DNA of 10,692 bases from contig MGOA01000086.1 of NCBI GenBank assembly GCA_001796965.1, positions 1 to 10,692 of the forward strand. The letters run 5' to 3'. How positions within the stretch are numbered: the first letter of the stretch is position 1; each line of letters begins with the position of its first letter. Origin of the DNA: Chloroflexi bacterium RBG_16_64_43. GTDB lineage: Bacteria > Chloroflexota > Anaerolineae > Anaerolineales > RBG-16-64-43. Both the position numbers and the translations under genes were made by a program. The notes below the pieces were generated by a model, which saw only the letters and a program-made list of their open reading frames with translations, was not told the DNA's origin and made no database searches. Below, in pieces: positions 1 through 6,364 of this stretch.

Positions 1-78
1 ACGTTGTGTGTGAGAGCCTACACCTCGGCGGAGGAGGCGCTCACCCTGCTCGACGATTTCCTTGCGGGGGCGGGTTGA
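1..78 (+). CDS. 3' end of an unidentified gene (partial)
   Basis: Reading frame 1 is open from the first base to a TGA at 76-78 and gives 25 residues, ending in EEALTLLDDFLAGAG. The gene starts outside the window. The tail looks like an amphipathic C-terminal helix preceded by a short strand (RAYTSAEEA), a common end for small alpha/beta domains. That is too little to name a family. It lies on the opposite strand to the next gene and converges with it across a repeat-filled gap. It could be a chance open frame, since only 25 codons are visible, but the frame has plausible composition and no other frame here looks better. Confidence 0.5.
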   Translation, partial: TLCVRAYTSAEEALTLLDDFLAGAG

Positions 79-118
79 AGGCCACTCGCCACCTGGAGTC
101 GCGAACAAGACAAGCACC

Positions 119-140
119 GGGGCACGCCATGGCGTGCCCC
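119..140. repeat. Perfect 22-bp palindrome without a loop
   Basis: The half-site GGGGCACGCCA is followed directly by its exact reverse complement TGGCGTGCCCC, giving 22 bp of perfect twofold symmetry. It lies 41 bp after the upstream stop codon. There is no T-run on either side, so it does not look like an intrinsic terminator. GGGGCACG...CGTGCCCC palindromes of this style occur as dispersed intergenic repeats in Chloroflexota genomes (general knowledge, not tested here). A symmetric protein-binding site is the alternative. Confidence 0.7.
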
Positions 141-210
141 AACTAGGAGTGCCGCTCCATCATTCTGAGGGCGCGCCGTCCGCTGCTCTGGCGTCATTGC
201 GAGGAATCTT

Positions 211-270
211 GCGCCGCATGCGATCGACCTCCCTGGATTCCCGCCACTTTCATGGGGGAATGACGGGCAA
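211..270. repeat. Dispersed palindromic repeat, copy A (degenerate)
   Basis: This 60-bp unit aligns without gaps to 306-365, exactly 95 bp downstream, at about three quarters identity. It carries the CCTGGATTCCCGC ... GGGAATGACGGGCAA signature seen in many bacterial genomes as a short intergenic repeat. The outer arm ATTCCC (237-242) still pairs with GGGAAT (256-261), but the inner stem present in copy B is lost through substitutions. No coding role is apparent. Confidence 0.7.
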
Positions 271-305
271 TGAAGAAGAGCGACTGCTGCATCCACGCGT
301 CAGAG

Positions 306-365
306 GCGCCGTGAGCGAAGGACCTTCCTGGATTCCCGCTGGGACCACGCGGGAATGACGGGCAA
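306..365. repeat. Dispersed palindromic repeat, copy B (intact stem)
   Basis: This is the second copy of the 60-bp unit, in the same orientation as copy A. It retains a perfect 8-bp stem, ATTCCCGC (332-339) with GCGGGAAT (349-356), around a 9-nt loop. The last 12 bases (AATGACGGGCAA) are identical in the two copies. The equal spacing and absence of indels suggest a local duplication or paired insertion of a short non-autonomous element. No transposase or target duplication was identified. Confidence 0.7.
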
Positions 366-394
366 GATCGCCGAGCCTTGAGTAACACCTGATC

Positions 395-426
395 GGGGAG
401 TTGGGGTGATCGTCCCCCAACTCCCC
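395..426. repeat. 12-bp perfect-stem hairpin
   Basis: GGGGAGTTGGGG (395-406) pairs perfectly with CCCCAACTCCCC (415-426) around an 8-nt loop. On the plus strand it is followed by an A-rich stretch, not a T-run, so it is a poor terminator for the upstream plus-strand gene. It is best read as another member of the palindrome cluster in this gap. Confidence 0.65.
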
Positions 427-465
427 AAAAAGGAAAATTACCCCTCCCCACGAAGTGGGGAGGGG
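427..465 (-). terminator. Putative intrinsic terminator for the yprB-like gene
   Basis: Read on the minus strand, an 11-bp perfect GC-rich stem (plus-strand arms 441-451 and 455-465, 3-nt loop) is followed at once by the U-rich tract TAATTTTCCTTTTT (440 down to 427). It lies about 40 bp past the stop of the minus-strand exonuclease gene. The hairpin belongs to a palindrome-rich cluster, so a dispersed repeat may have been taken over as a terminator. The interrupted T-tract makes efficiency uncertain. Confidence 0.55.
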
Positions 466-503
466 CCAATCTCCGCACATGTGCCGAGGGCACCTTCAAC
501 TTA

Positions 504-1739
504 CTATTGGCGCGATTTCGTCTTCTGCTTCAGCTCAAGCCGCTGCAGGCGATGCTCGATCTGCTTCAACAACTCGGTGCGCTGCCACGAATCGCGGCCG
601 CGGCGCGCAGCACGCTCGGCGGCGCGCGTCCACTTCGCTGCCGCCGCCATGTCGCGCGCTTGCCACTCGTAGTACTTGGCCAACTCAATGCACGGTAGTG
701 GGTCGCCGGGGGCAAGGTCGTGCCATACCTGCCAGTGCTCGACCGATTCGGCCGTGCGCCGGCCACGCTTAAGCAACGTGGCCAGCAGGCTGTGCGCGCG
801 CAACTGACCCGCTCCATCCAGGGTTGCAGCCAGCGCGGCGCGCAAGGCGCTCTCGGCGTGGGCTGCCTCGCCGCGAGCCGCATACACCCGCCCCAGAGCA
901 ATCCCATCCGGCGCCTCGAGCGGATCCTCCAGCGGCCGACGGTAGCGCTCGAATAGGTCCGCGGTCAGCGCAACCATCGAGAGGATATCGCACGCGTTGT
1001 GGTAGATCACATCTTCGAGCGGCGCGGCGTCTCCTTCCTCTAAGTAGGCGCGATACATCGCTGGGATGAGGTAACTCTCGACGTCGCGCGCCTCGCGTAC
1101 GATGCCCAGTGCGCGCTCCTCGAGCGTACCCAGCGAGCAGGACTCGAGCCGCCCACGCCAGAAACGGCGTGCGTGGGGCAAGAGATCCAGATGCGGCAGA
1201 TCCGCCAGGGATACACGCTTGCGCAGGCGGATCGTTCCACGAGCTTCGAGGATCGGCACATCGAATCCGCGGCCGTTGAACGTGACCAGGCCGGCCGCGG
1301 AAGCAAACTCGCCCATCACGGCCTCCAGCATTGCCGCTTCTTCAGATGGATCGCGCAAGAAGTACTGGCGCAGCACGTAGCGATCGCCCTGCATGCGGCC
1401 CAGCCCCACCAGGAAGGCAAAGGTCCCTGCCCCGCCTGATAGACCTGTCGTCTCGGTGTCGAGGAAGACGAGCGAATCGAGTGTGCCGCGCGGCTGGAAG
1501 CCTAAGAGGGTGCTTTCGGGCATGGCTTGCCGGGCAAGCGCGCCGAGCTGGATGCGCCCATGCTGATGATCGGGTGCATAGCTCGTTTCGAGGTAGTAGA
1601 AGTCTCCGCGTGAAGTGGAGGCGGTGTGCCCGGCCCAATGCGCAGGTATGTGGCGCGGTGCCGCGGGTTGCGGCGGGCGCGCATGCTTTGTGCTGCCCGC
1701 GCGCTTCAATCGCGCGCGCAGCGAGGCCATGTCACTCAT
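504..1739 (-). CDS. YprB-like RNase H-fold (DEDD-type) exonuclease with TPR-like tail
   Basis: The 411-residue product belongs to the YprB / RNase_H_2 family, predicted 3'-5' exonucleases of the DnaQ-like fold that use two metal ions. Exo I is DTETTGLSGGAGT, with D94 and E96. Exo II is FNGRGFD, with D160. The Exo III region is YHNACDILSM, with D251. HLDLLPHARRFW (183-194) is also typical. Residues from about 280 form helical TPR-like pairs, including WHDLAPGDPLPCIELAKYYEW (the longest stretch matches 339-359). The first 45 residues are basic and probably disordered. ATG 1739 is used; Met4 is an alternative, and the Shine-Dalgarno is weak (AGGA 12 nt upstream). In other bacteria YprB is often next to a DEAD/DEAH helicase (YprA); none is visible here. 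Nucleic-acid processing is likely, but the substrate is unknown. Confidence 0.85.
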   Translation of the reverse strand: MSDMASLRARLKRAGSTKHARPPQPAAPRHIPAHWAGHTASTSRGDFYYLETSYAPDHQHGRIQLGALARQAMPESTLLGFQPRGTLDSLVFLDTETTGLSGGAGTFAFLVGLGRMQGDRYVLRQYFLRDPSEEAAMLEAVMGEFASAAGLVTFNGRGFDVPILEARGTIRLRKRVSLADLPHLDLLPHARRFWRGRLESCSLGTLEERALGIVREARDVESYLIPAMYRAYLEEGDAAPLEDVIYHNACDILSMVALTADLFERYRRPLEDPLEAPDGIALGRVYAARGEAAHAESALRAALAATLDGAGQLRAHSLLATLLKRGRRTAESVEHWQVWHDLAPGDPLPCIELAKYYEWQARDMAAAAKWTRAAERAARRGRDSWQRTELLKQIEHRLQRLELKQKTKSRQ

Positions 1740-1772
1740 AATGTGCGCTTATCCTATCGCCATACGGGAAAT

Positions 1773-1778
1773 AGTATA
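1773..1778 (-). promoter_or_regulatory. Possible -10 box of the yprB-like gene
   Basis: On the minus strand TATACT lies 34 nt upstream of ATG 1739, inside the only AT-rich patch of this gap. No convincing -35 hexamer sits 16-18 nt further upstream, so this is a weak call. Confidence 0.3.
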
Positions 1779-1967
1779 CCGTGCGCAAGTGCGGCGACAG
1801 GGGGAAACTCAATCGATTGCGGTGTTGGAAGCGGAGCGACGAAAGTCATCGGGGAGAGGTGACGGGTGGCCTGGGCGAGGTTCGAGTGCCGGGTTATAGT
1901 GAGGGCAGAGACGAGAGAGAGATAGGGGAGACCCCATCTCTCATCGCAGTCTCCTCCTTTGGCGAAG

Positions 1968-2006
1968 GCCTCCACCAGGCTCCCCCCTCACCGCCCTGGT
2001 GGAGGC
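1968..2006 (-). terminator. Hairpin just after the histidine kinase stop (weak terminator candidate)
   Basis: A perfect 12-bp stem begins 5 nt beyond the kinase stop codon (TAA at 2014-2012). On the minus strand the flank after the stem reads CTTCGCCAAAGG, which lacks a U-tract, so classical intrinsic termination is doubtful. It may instead protect the mRNA 3' end, or be another dispersed palindrome. Confidence 0.35.
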
Positions 2007-2011
2007 GCCAT

Positions 2012-4114
2012 TTAACCCCGAGATGCACTCACCTCAGGCGTCTCGTCCTGCTTGGCCTGCGCGGTCGGCAGCACCACAGTGAAGGTCGACCCTTCCCCCA
2101 CGGTCGACTCGACCCAGATGCGGCCGCCGTGCACTTCCACGATCGACCTGACAATCGAGAGGCCCAAGCCGCTGCCTGTTCCATCCTCGACATTGGAGGC
2201 ACGGTAGAACTTGTTGAAGATGTAGGGCTGTTCGGGCGGGGGAATGCCCACGCCGGTATCCGAAACCAGCAGCAGTACCTGGTTTTCCTCCAGATGCGTA
2301 GATACCGTCACCCGGCCGTTCTCAGGTGTGAACTTGATCGCGTTGTCGATAAGGTTGTTGATCATCTGACGCAGGCGCACCGGGTTGCCGGCCACGGCTG
2401 GCAGGTCTTGCGGCAAGTCGACTTCAAGATGGATGCCCTTATTCTCGCACCGAAGACGCAGGCTGTCGGCCGCGTAGCCGGCCAGCGCCGAAAGGTCGAC
2501 CAGATCCTGCTGGGTGTCGAGGCCCGCCTCGATTCGCCCCAGGTGCACCAGATCGGTGATGAGAGCCGTGATGGATTGCGTGCTGTCCTGCACGCGGCGT
2601 AGGAACTCGTGCTGTTGAGGGGTGAGTGGGCCGCCGCGCTCGATGAGGTCTACGTACCCAAGAATCGTCGTGAGCGGCGAGCGCAGGTCGTGTGAGACGG
2701 TGGTGACGAATTCCGACTTGATGCGGTCGAGCTCTTTGAGGTGCGTGATGTCACGCATCACCACCACGTGGCCCACGCCCTCGATCGGGGTGAGGTGCGT
2801 GTGGAAGACCCGCCCATCGGCCAGGGTGATCTCGGCCCGCCGCAGTTGCGGGCTGGGTGTATCGCGGCGCGAGTACAGCGCGAGCAGCTCGGGGTGCGGA
2901 ACGGCCTCGGTGAGCGGATGCAGCAGGGCTGCATCCTGGTTGAGGCCGAAGGCTTCTTGCGCGGTGCGGTTGATGAGCAATAACCGGTCCTGAGGGTCGG
3001 TGATCAGCACCCCGTCTTCGGTTTGTTGCAGGATAGTTTCCAGTTGGCGGCGCTCGGACTGCACCTGGCTGTAGAGACGGGCGTTCTCGAGGGCCACCGC
3101 GGCATATTCAGCCAGGGCCTGCATCAGCACCACGTGATGTGCTGTGAGTGGCCGCCCGGCCTGACGGTTGTCGACGCCCAGGAGGCCCACCGAGCCAGTC
3201 TCGCCCTTGAGCGGAACAAAAATCAACGAATGCACGAGGAAGGTGGTAGTGATCTTCTGCGGGCTGTGCTCGTCGATGAGCACCGGCTCACCGGAGCGCA
3301 GGGCCTCGCCGGCCAGTGAATCCTGCACCCGCGCACGGAAGGTGCGCACGAATTGCTCGTCGAAGTTCTTGGCCGCGCGCATATACAGGTCGCCGGTGAC
3401 CTCATCCAGAAGCATGAGGCTGCCCTCGTCGGCTCCGGTGAGGGCCACGGCGGCTTCGACGATGGCGGTGAGCACCGCGTCGAGGTTGAGGTGGCGCAGA
3501 ATTCCCTGGGCCAGGCCGGCCAGCGTTTCGAGCTCGCGCACGCGCGGCGAGGCATCCGCCGCCGGCACTTCGGCCGGCGGCGCACTCGGGCCGGGCGGCG
3601 TGGCGAGCGCGGTTTGTGCCTCGCGGACGAGTGTGGTCAGGGCTGCCTCTTGGGCCAGGAGCCGAGAGACGTGCTGGCTCAGGCGGGTAAGCGGCAGCGA
3701 TGCCAGGCGCGGCTTCAATTCGCCGGTGCCGGGTTTGGGCCGGTGGGCATACTCTGCGGCCAGCCGCTCGAGCGCCGCGTCCACTTCGGCCGGACTCGGA
3801 CTCACCAAAAGGTCATTGGCCTTGGCTTGTCGGGCCGCTTGCACCAGCTCTGGGCTATCCTCATCAAGCAGCACCAGCACCGGCAGCCGCGGCTGCGCGG
3901 CGCGCAGCGTGGCAATAGCGTCCTGCGTGAATTCAGGTGAGGCCGGCATGGCCACCACGCCCAGGGAGGTGGGGAACTGTTTCACCAGGCCAATGGCTTC
4001 CGCCAAAGATTCGCACGCCAGCACGCGGTGGCCGCGCGGGCGAAAGGCCGCTTCTTCGAATTGAGGCGTCAAGGTGTGCTGCGGGTCGAGGAGGAGGATC
4101 GTCTCGCTGGGCAT
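2012..4114 (-). CDS. Hybrid-like sensor histidine kinase: degenerate receiver, GAF, PAS, HisKA, HATPase
   Basis: The 700-residue cytoplasmic sensor kinase has no membrane segment. The order is: receiver-like fold about 4-122, helical and proline-rich linker 125-190, GAF 192-345, short coiled coil 345-362, PAS 358-460, HisKA 460-532 and HATPase_c 575-685. The catalytic core is intact. The H-box is SHDLRSPLT with His475, the N-box is NNLIDNAIKFTP (586-597), G1 is DTGVGIP (619-625), and the F/G2 boxes are FNKFYR and GTGSGLGLSI (645-654). The receiver is degenerate: the beta-3 phosphoacceptor position is Ala55 (LGVVAMP), and the usual KP after beta-5 is SP. It starts at ATG 4114, 6 nt after the stop of the upstream receiver-GAF gene and with no clear Shine-Dalgarno, which suggests translational coupling. 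The ligands of GAF and PAS cannot be read from sequence. Confidence 0.92.
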   Translation of the reverse strand: MPSETILLLDPQHTLTPQFEEAAFRPRGHRVLACESLAEAIGLVKQFPTSLGVVAMPASPEFTQDAIATLRAAQPRLPVLVLLDEDSPELVQAARQAKANDLLVSPSPAEVDAALERLAAEYAHRPKPGTGELKPRLASLPLTRLSQHVSRLLAQEAALTTLVREAQTALATPPGPSAPPAEVPAADASPRVRELETLAGLAQGILRHLNLDAVLTAIVEAAVALTGADEGSLMLLDEVTGDLYMRAAKNFDEQFVRTFRARVQDSLAGEALRSGEPVLIDEHSPQKITTTFLVHSLIFVPLKGETGSVGLLGVDNRQAGRPLTAHHVVLMQALAEYAAVALENARLYSQVQSERRQLETILQQTEDGVLITDPQDRLLLINRTAQEAFGLNQDAALLHPLTEAVPHPELLALYSRRDTPSPQLRRAEITLADGRVFHTHLTPIEGVGHVVVMRDITHLKELDRIKSEFVTTVSHDLRSPLTTILGYVDLIERGGPLTPQQHEFLRRVQDSTQSITALITDLVHLGRIEAGLDTQQDLVDLSALAGYAADSLRLRCENKGIHLEVDLPQDLPAVAGNPVRLRQMINNLIDNAIKFTPENGRVTVSTHLEENQVLLLVSDTGVGIPPPEQPYIFNKFYRASNVEDGTGSGLGLSIVRSIVEVHGGRIWVESTVGEGSTFTVVLPTAQAKQDETPEVSASRG

Positions 4115-4120
4115 CGCGCG

Positions 4121-5092
4121 TTAAGTGGCGGGCATGCCGTCTGTGGCCAGGCGCGCTTCCAGCGAGCGGAACAGGCGCGCGTTGATCAAAGCGATCGAAG
4201 CGTAATCGGCCACCGCCTCAAGCAAGGCCTGATCGTGCTGAGTGAAATCGCGAGGGCGCCGGTTGGCTACGGCGATGACTCCCAGCCCCTCGCCGCGCGT
4301 GCGAATGGGCGTAAGCAGAGCGGTCTGGCAGGCTTGTCCGATCGCCAGGCGGCGCAGCCCATCGCCCGAGAGGCGCATACCCTCACCCGAAACGAGAACC
4401 GAAGGCGAGAGTCCGTCATCCCAGGCTTGGCCCAGGCGCGCCACAATCGGCGTGGGCAGGCCGTGTTGCGCGCGCAGGACCAACTGGCCGCTGTCGTCTT
4501 CGCGCAGCATCAGCCAGCCCATGTCGGCTTCGGTCGCGAAGCGCGCGCCCTCCAACAGGCGCCCGGCCACCTGGTCCATCTGATCGAGCGAGGTGATCGC
4601 CCGTCCAATGCCGTGCAGTAGCGTCAATTGTTTGACACGCTGCTCGAGTTCCTGGTTGGTCTCGGCCAGACGCGAGGCCAACGCCTCGCGTTCGCGGCGC
4701 AGTCGCGCCTCGACCAGCGCCCGCTCGACTGACGAGACCACTTCCGCTTCGCGCAACGGCTTGCTCAGGTAGTCGCGCGCCCCCAAGCGGAAGGCCCGCA
4801 AGGCCATGCTCTCCATGCCCACCGGCGCGGTGACGATAACCGGCGCCTCCAACCCCTGAGCGCGCAACGTCACCAGCACGTCCTTGGCCGTCAGGCGCGG
4901 CAGGGTCAGGCTGGCGATGACCACATCTGGATGGAAGGTGATGATGCGCTGGATGGCGGTCGGGCCGTCGGCGGCGGTCGCCACCTGATAACCCATGGGC
5001 AAGAGCGTCTGCCGGGCGAGGCTGTCCAGAACGTCCGGATCCTCGTCGGCAATCAGGATCTTTTCTGCGCCGCTGTTCAATGAGGTTGCCAT
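4121..5092 (-). CDS. Receiver-GAF protein with Ser in place of the phosphoacceptor Asp
   Basis: The product has 323 residues from Met at 5092. It consists of a CheY-like receiver (about 10-125), a coiled coil (about 127-165) and a GAF domain (about 150-310). There is no DNA-binding or catalytic output domain. The receiver keeps the acidic pair in ILIADEDPD (D16, E17), the Thr of PVIVTAP (T88) and the Lys of DYLSKPL (K111). The phosphoacceptor position in HPDVVIASLTLP is Ser61 (AGC at 4912-4910), so normal aspartyl phosphorylation is not expected. An upstream in-frame ATG at 5134 would add 14 residues. I prefer 5092 because the extension does not resemble a receiver N-terminus and a GAGGGG lies 15 nt before this ATG, although neither start has a good ribosome site. 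It is the first gene of a two-gene unit with the kinase. Confidence 0.88.
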   Translation of the reverse strand: MATSLNSGAEKILIADEDPDVLDSLARQTLLPMGYQVATAADGPTAIQRIITFHPDVVIASLTLPRLTAKDVLVTLRAQGLEAPVIVTAPVGMESMALRAFRLGARDYLSKPLREAEVVSSVERALVEARLRREREALASRLAETNQELEQRVKQLTLLHGIGRAITSLDQMDQVAGRLLEGARFATEADMGWLMLREDDSGQLVLRAQHGLPTPIVARLGQAWDDGLSPSVLVSGEGMRLSGDGLRRLAIGQACQTALLTPIRTRGEGLGVIAVANRRPRDFTQHDQALLEAVADYASIALINARLFRSLEARLATDGMPAT

Positions 5093-5367
5093 GGTGGGTA
5101 GCCCATTCCCCTCGGTGAGCCGTGCATGAGCCATGCCCGCGTCTGGCGCGCCGGGGGGCCGGGGTGTTGTGCGTCACAGCCGGCACATACAGTGCCTGCC
5201 AGCGACCGCGTGATACTATAGCACAATTCGATGCAGCGAGCCCATGAAACGAGCCGCTTCTTGACGCCCCGCGCGAGGCGTTAGAGGATTGTAAGAACCC
5301 GATGGGCCGTATTGACTCGCCGACGGCCTCGTGACTAGAATCCTCATACGGAACCTATCATGTGACC
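5093..5367. other. Divergent promoter region between receiver-GAF and dnaJ-like genes
   Basis: The leftward signalling pair and the rightward stress cluster are both transcribed out of this gap. An AT-rich patch at 5211-5226 (ATACTATAGCAC) could hold a -10 for the minus strand (TATAGT, 5220-5215), but no -35 fits it. A better promoter for dnaJ lies at 5312-5341. I looked for a CIRCE-type inverted repeat (TTAGCACTC-N9-GAGTGCTAA) near dnaJ and saw none. Confidence 0.5.
5312..5341 (+). promoter_or_regulatory. Sigma-70-type promoter for the dnaJ-like gene
   Basis: TTGACT (5312-5317) and TAGAAT (5336-5341) are separated by 18 bp. Both hexamers are close to consensus and stand in otherwise GC-rich DNA. 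The expected transcription start near 5348 leaves a leader of only about 20 nt before ATG 5368, with no recognisable Shine-Dalgarno. A second -35-like TTGACG at 5261-5266 has no good partner. Confidence 0.6.
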
Positions 5368-6312
5368 ATGGACTACCGCGACTACTATCAAATCCTCGGC
5401 GTCTCGCGTGAATCGAGTGCCGCCGAAATCAGAAAAGCCTATCGCAAGCTGGCCCTCAAGTACCACCCCGATCATAACAAGGGTCAGCGCGAGGCCGAAG
5501 AGCGCTTTAAGGAGATCAACGAGGCGTACGAAGTGCTCGGCGACCCCCAAAAGCGTGCCAAGTACAACCAGTTGGGTCACGCCTACAACGAATGGCAGCA
5601 TGCCGGAGGCGCGCCGGGTGGATTCGACTGGGGTCAATGGGCGGGCGCAGCGCCCGGCGGCACACGGGTGGAATTCGGGGACCTGGGCGAAACGTTCGGC
5701 GACTTCTCGGATTTCTTCCGCGCCATCTTCGGCGATATGCCACGCGGCACGTTCAACCAGCGCGGCTCCCAGCGTGGCGGCGGGACGTTCGCGGCGCAGG
5801 GGCGCGACGCACAGGCCACAGTCGAGATCAGCCTGGAGGACGCCTATCGCGGGACCTCGCGCCTGCTGCAACAGGATAGCCGCCGCCTGGAAGTGCGCAT
5901 CCCGCCCGGGGCCCAGACGGGGACGCGCATTCGCCTGGCGGGTGAGGGTCCGCGGGTGCGCAACGCAGCCGCGGGGGACATCTATCTTGTCGTTCAAGTC
6001 AAGCCTCACCCTCGCTTCGAACGCCAGGGTGACGACCTGCACACCGAGATGGCCGTTGATCTTTACACCCTGATGCTCGGAGGCGAGGTGTCGGTGGCCA
6101 CCCTCGACGGCCGACAGGTGCTGCTTTCCATCCCGCCCGAGACCCAGCCCGGGCAAGCCTTCCGCCTCACCGGGTTGGGCATGCCTCACCTGCGGTCGGG
6201 GAGTGAACAGGGCGATCTGTACGTGCGGGTGCGCGCGGAGTTGCCCAGCCGCCTCTCGGCGGAGGAAAAGCGCCTGTTCGAGGAACTCGCGCGACTGCGT
6301 CGAAAGACTTAG
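5368..6312 (+). CDS. CbpA-like (class B) DnaJ/Hsp40 co-chaperone
   Basis: The product has 314 residues. The J domain spans about 3-70, with the HPD motif at 33-35 in LKYHPDHNKG, which stimulates the ATPase of DnaK. A Gly/Phe-rich linker (about 78-145) contains FGDFSDFFRAIFGD. Two C-terminal substrate-binding beta domains follow (about 148-215 and 222-292). The four CxxCxGxG zinc repeats of class A DnaJ are absent, so this is the CbpA/DnaJ-B type. A GTG at 5362 would add two residues; ATG 5368 is chosen because MDYRDYYQILGV matches the usual N-terminus of the family. It is the first gene of the rightward cluster, followed after 52 bp by a lipoprotein HtrA. No DnaK, GrpE or CbpM gene lies in the window, so the partner Hsp70 is elsewhere. 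Confidence 0.95.
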   Translation: MDYRDYYQILGVSRESSAAEIRKAYRKLALKYHPDHNKGQREAEERFKEINEAYEVLGDPQKRAKYNQLGHAYNEWQHAGGAPGGFDWGQWAGAAPGGTRVEFGDLGETFGDFSDFFRAIFGDMPRGTFNQRGSQRGGGTFAAQGRDAQATVEISLEDAYRGTSRLLQQDSRRLEVRIPPGAQTGTRIRLAGEGPRVRNAAAGDIYLVVQVKPHPRFERQGDDLHTEMAVDLYTLMLGGEVSVATLDGRQVLLSIPPETQPGQAFRLTGLGMPHLRSGSEQGDLYVRVRAELPSRLSAEEKRLFEELARLRRKT

Positions 6313-6364
6313 CCGGCCCATTCCGTCGGCTCGCGCGCCGGGAAATGTTGCCAGGGAGAGATGA

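Larger units (their letters stand above)
79..503. other. Gene-free convergent gap filled with palindromic repeats
   Basis: This 425-bp stretch between two convergent genes has no credible coding frame. Short ORFs on both strands simply run through the repeats. It holds a 22-bp palindrome, two copies of a 60-bp repeat and two perfect hairpins. A further piece near 152-200 resembles the CATTCTGAG and GTCATTGCGAGGA modules that accompany such repeats in other genomes (from memory). No promoter or RNA gene was recognised. Confidence 0.7.
1740..2011. other. Intergenic gap with two hairpins between yprB-like and kinase genes
   Basis: The gap contains the yprB-like upstream region and the 3' end of the kinase transcript. 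Hairpin one pairs GAGAGAT (1917-1923) with ATCTCTC (1936-1942), continued by GGGG/CCCC (1925-1928 with 1932-1935) with a single bulged base. Hairpin two pairs GCCTCCACCAGG (1968-1979) with CCTGGTGGAGGC (1995-2006), a perfect 12-bp stem with a 15-nt loop. Neither is followed by a clean T-run on the minus strand. No gene is supported here. Confidence 0.6.

Noticed and set aside
211..365. Possible CRISPR array
   Set aside because: There are only two imperfect copies with a 95-bp period, the copies contain palindromes typical of dispersed repeats, and no cas genes are present.
1781..4064. Long plus-strand frames opposite the kinase (1781-2602 and 3168-4064)
   Set aside because: They are antisense to a gene with complete kinase motifs. 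Their products are Arg/Ser/Ala-rich without domains, as expected for shadow frames in GC-rich DNA.
5135..5367. CIRCE or similar heat-shock operator before dnaJ
   Set aside because: No TTAGCACTC/GAGTGCTAA-type inverted repeat could be found by eye.
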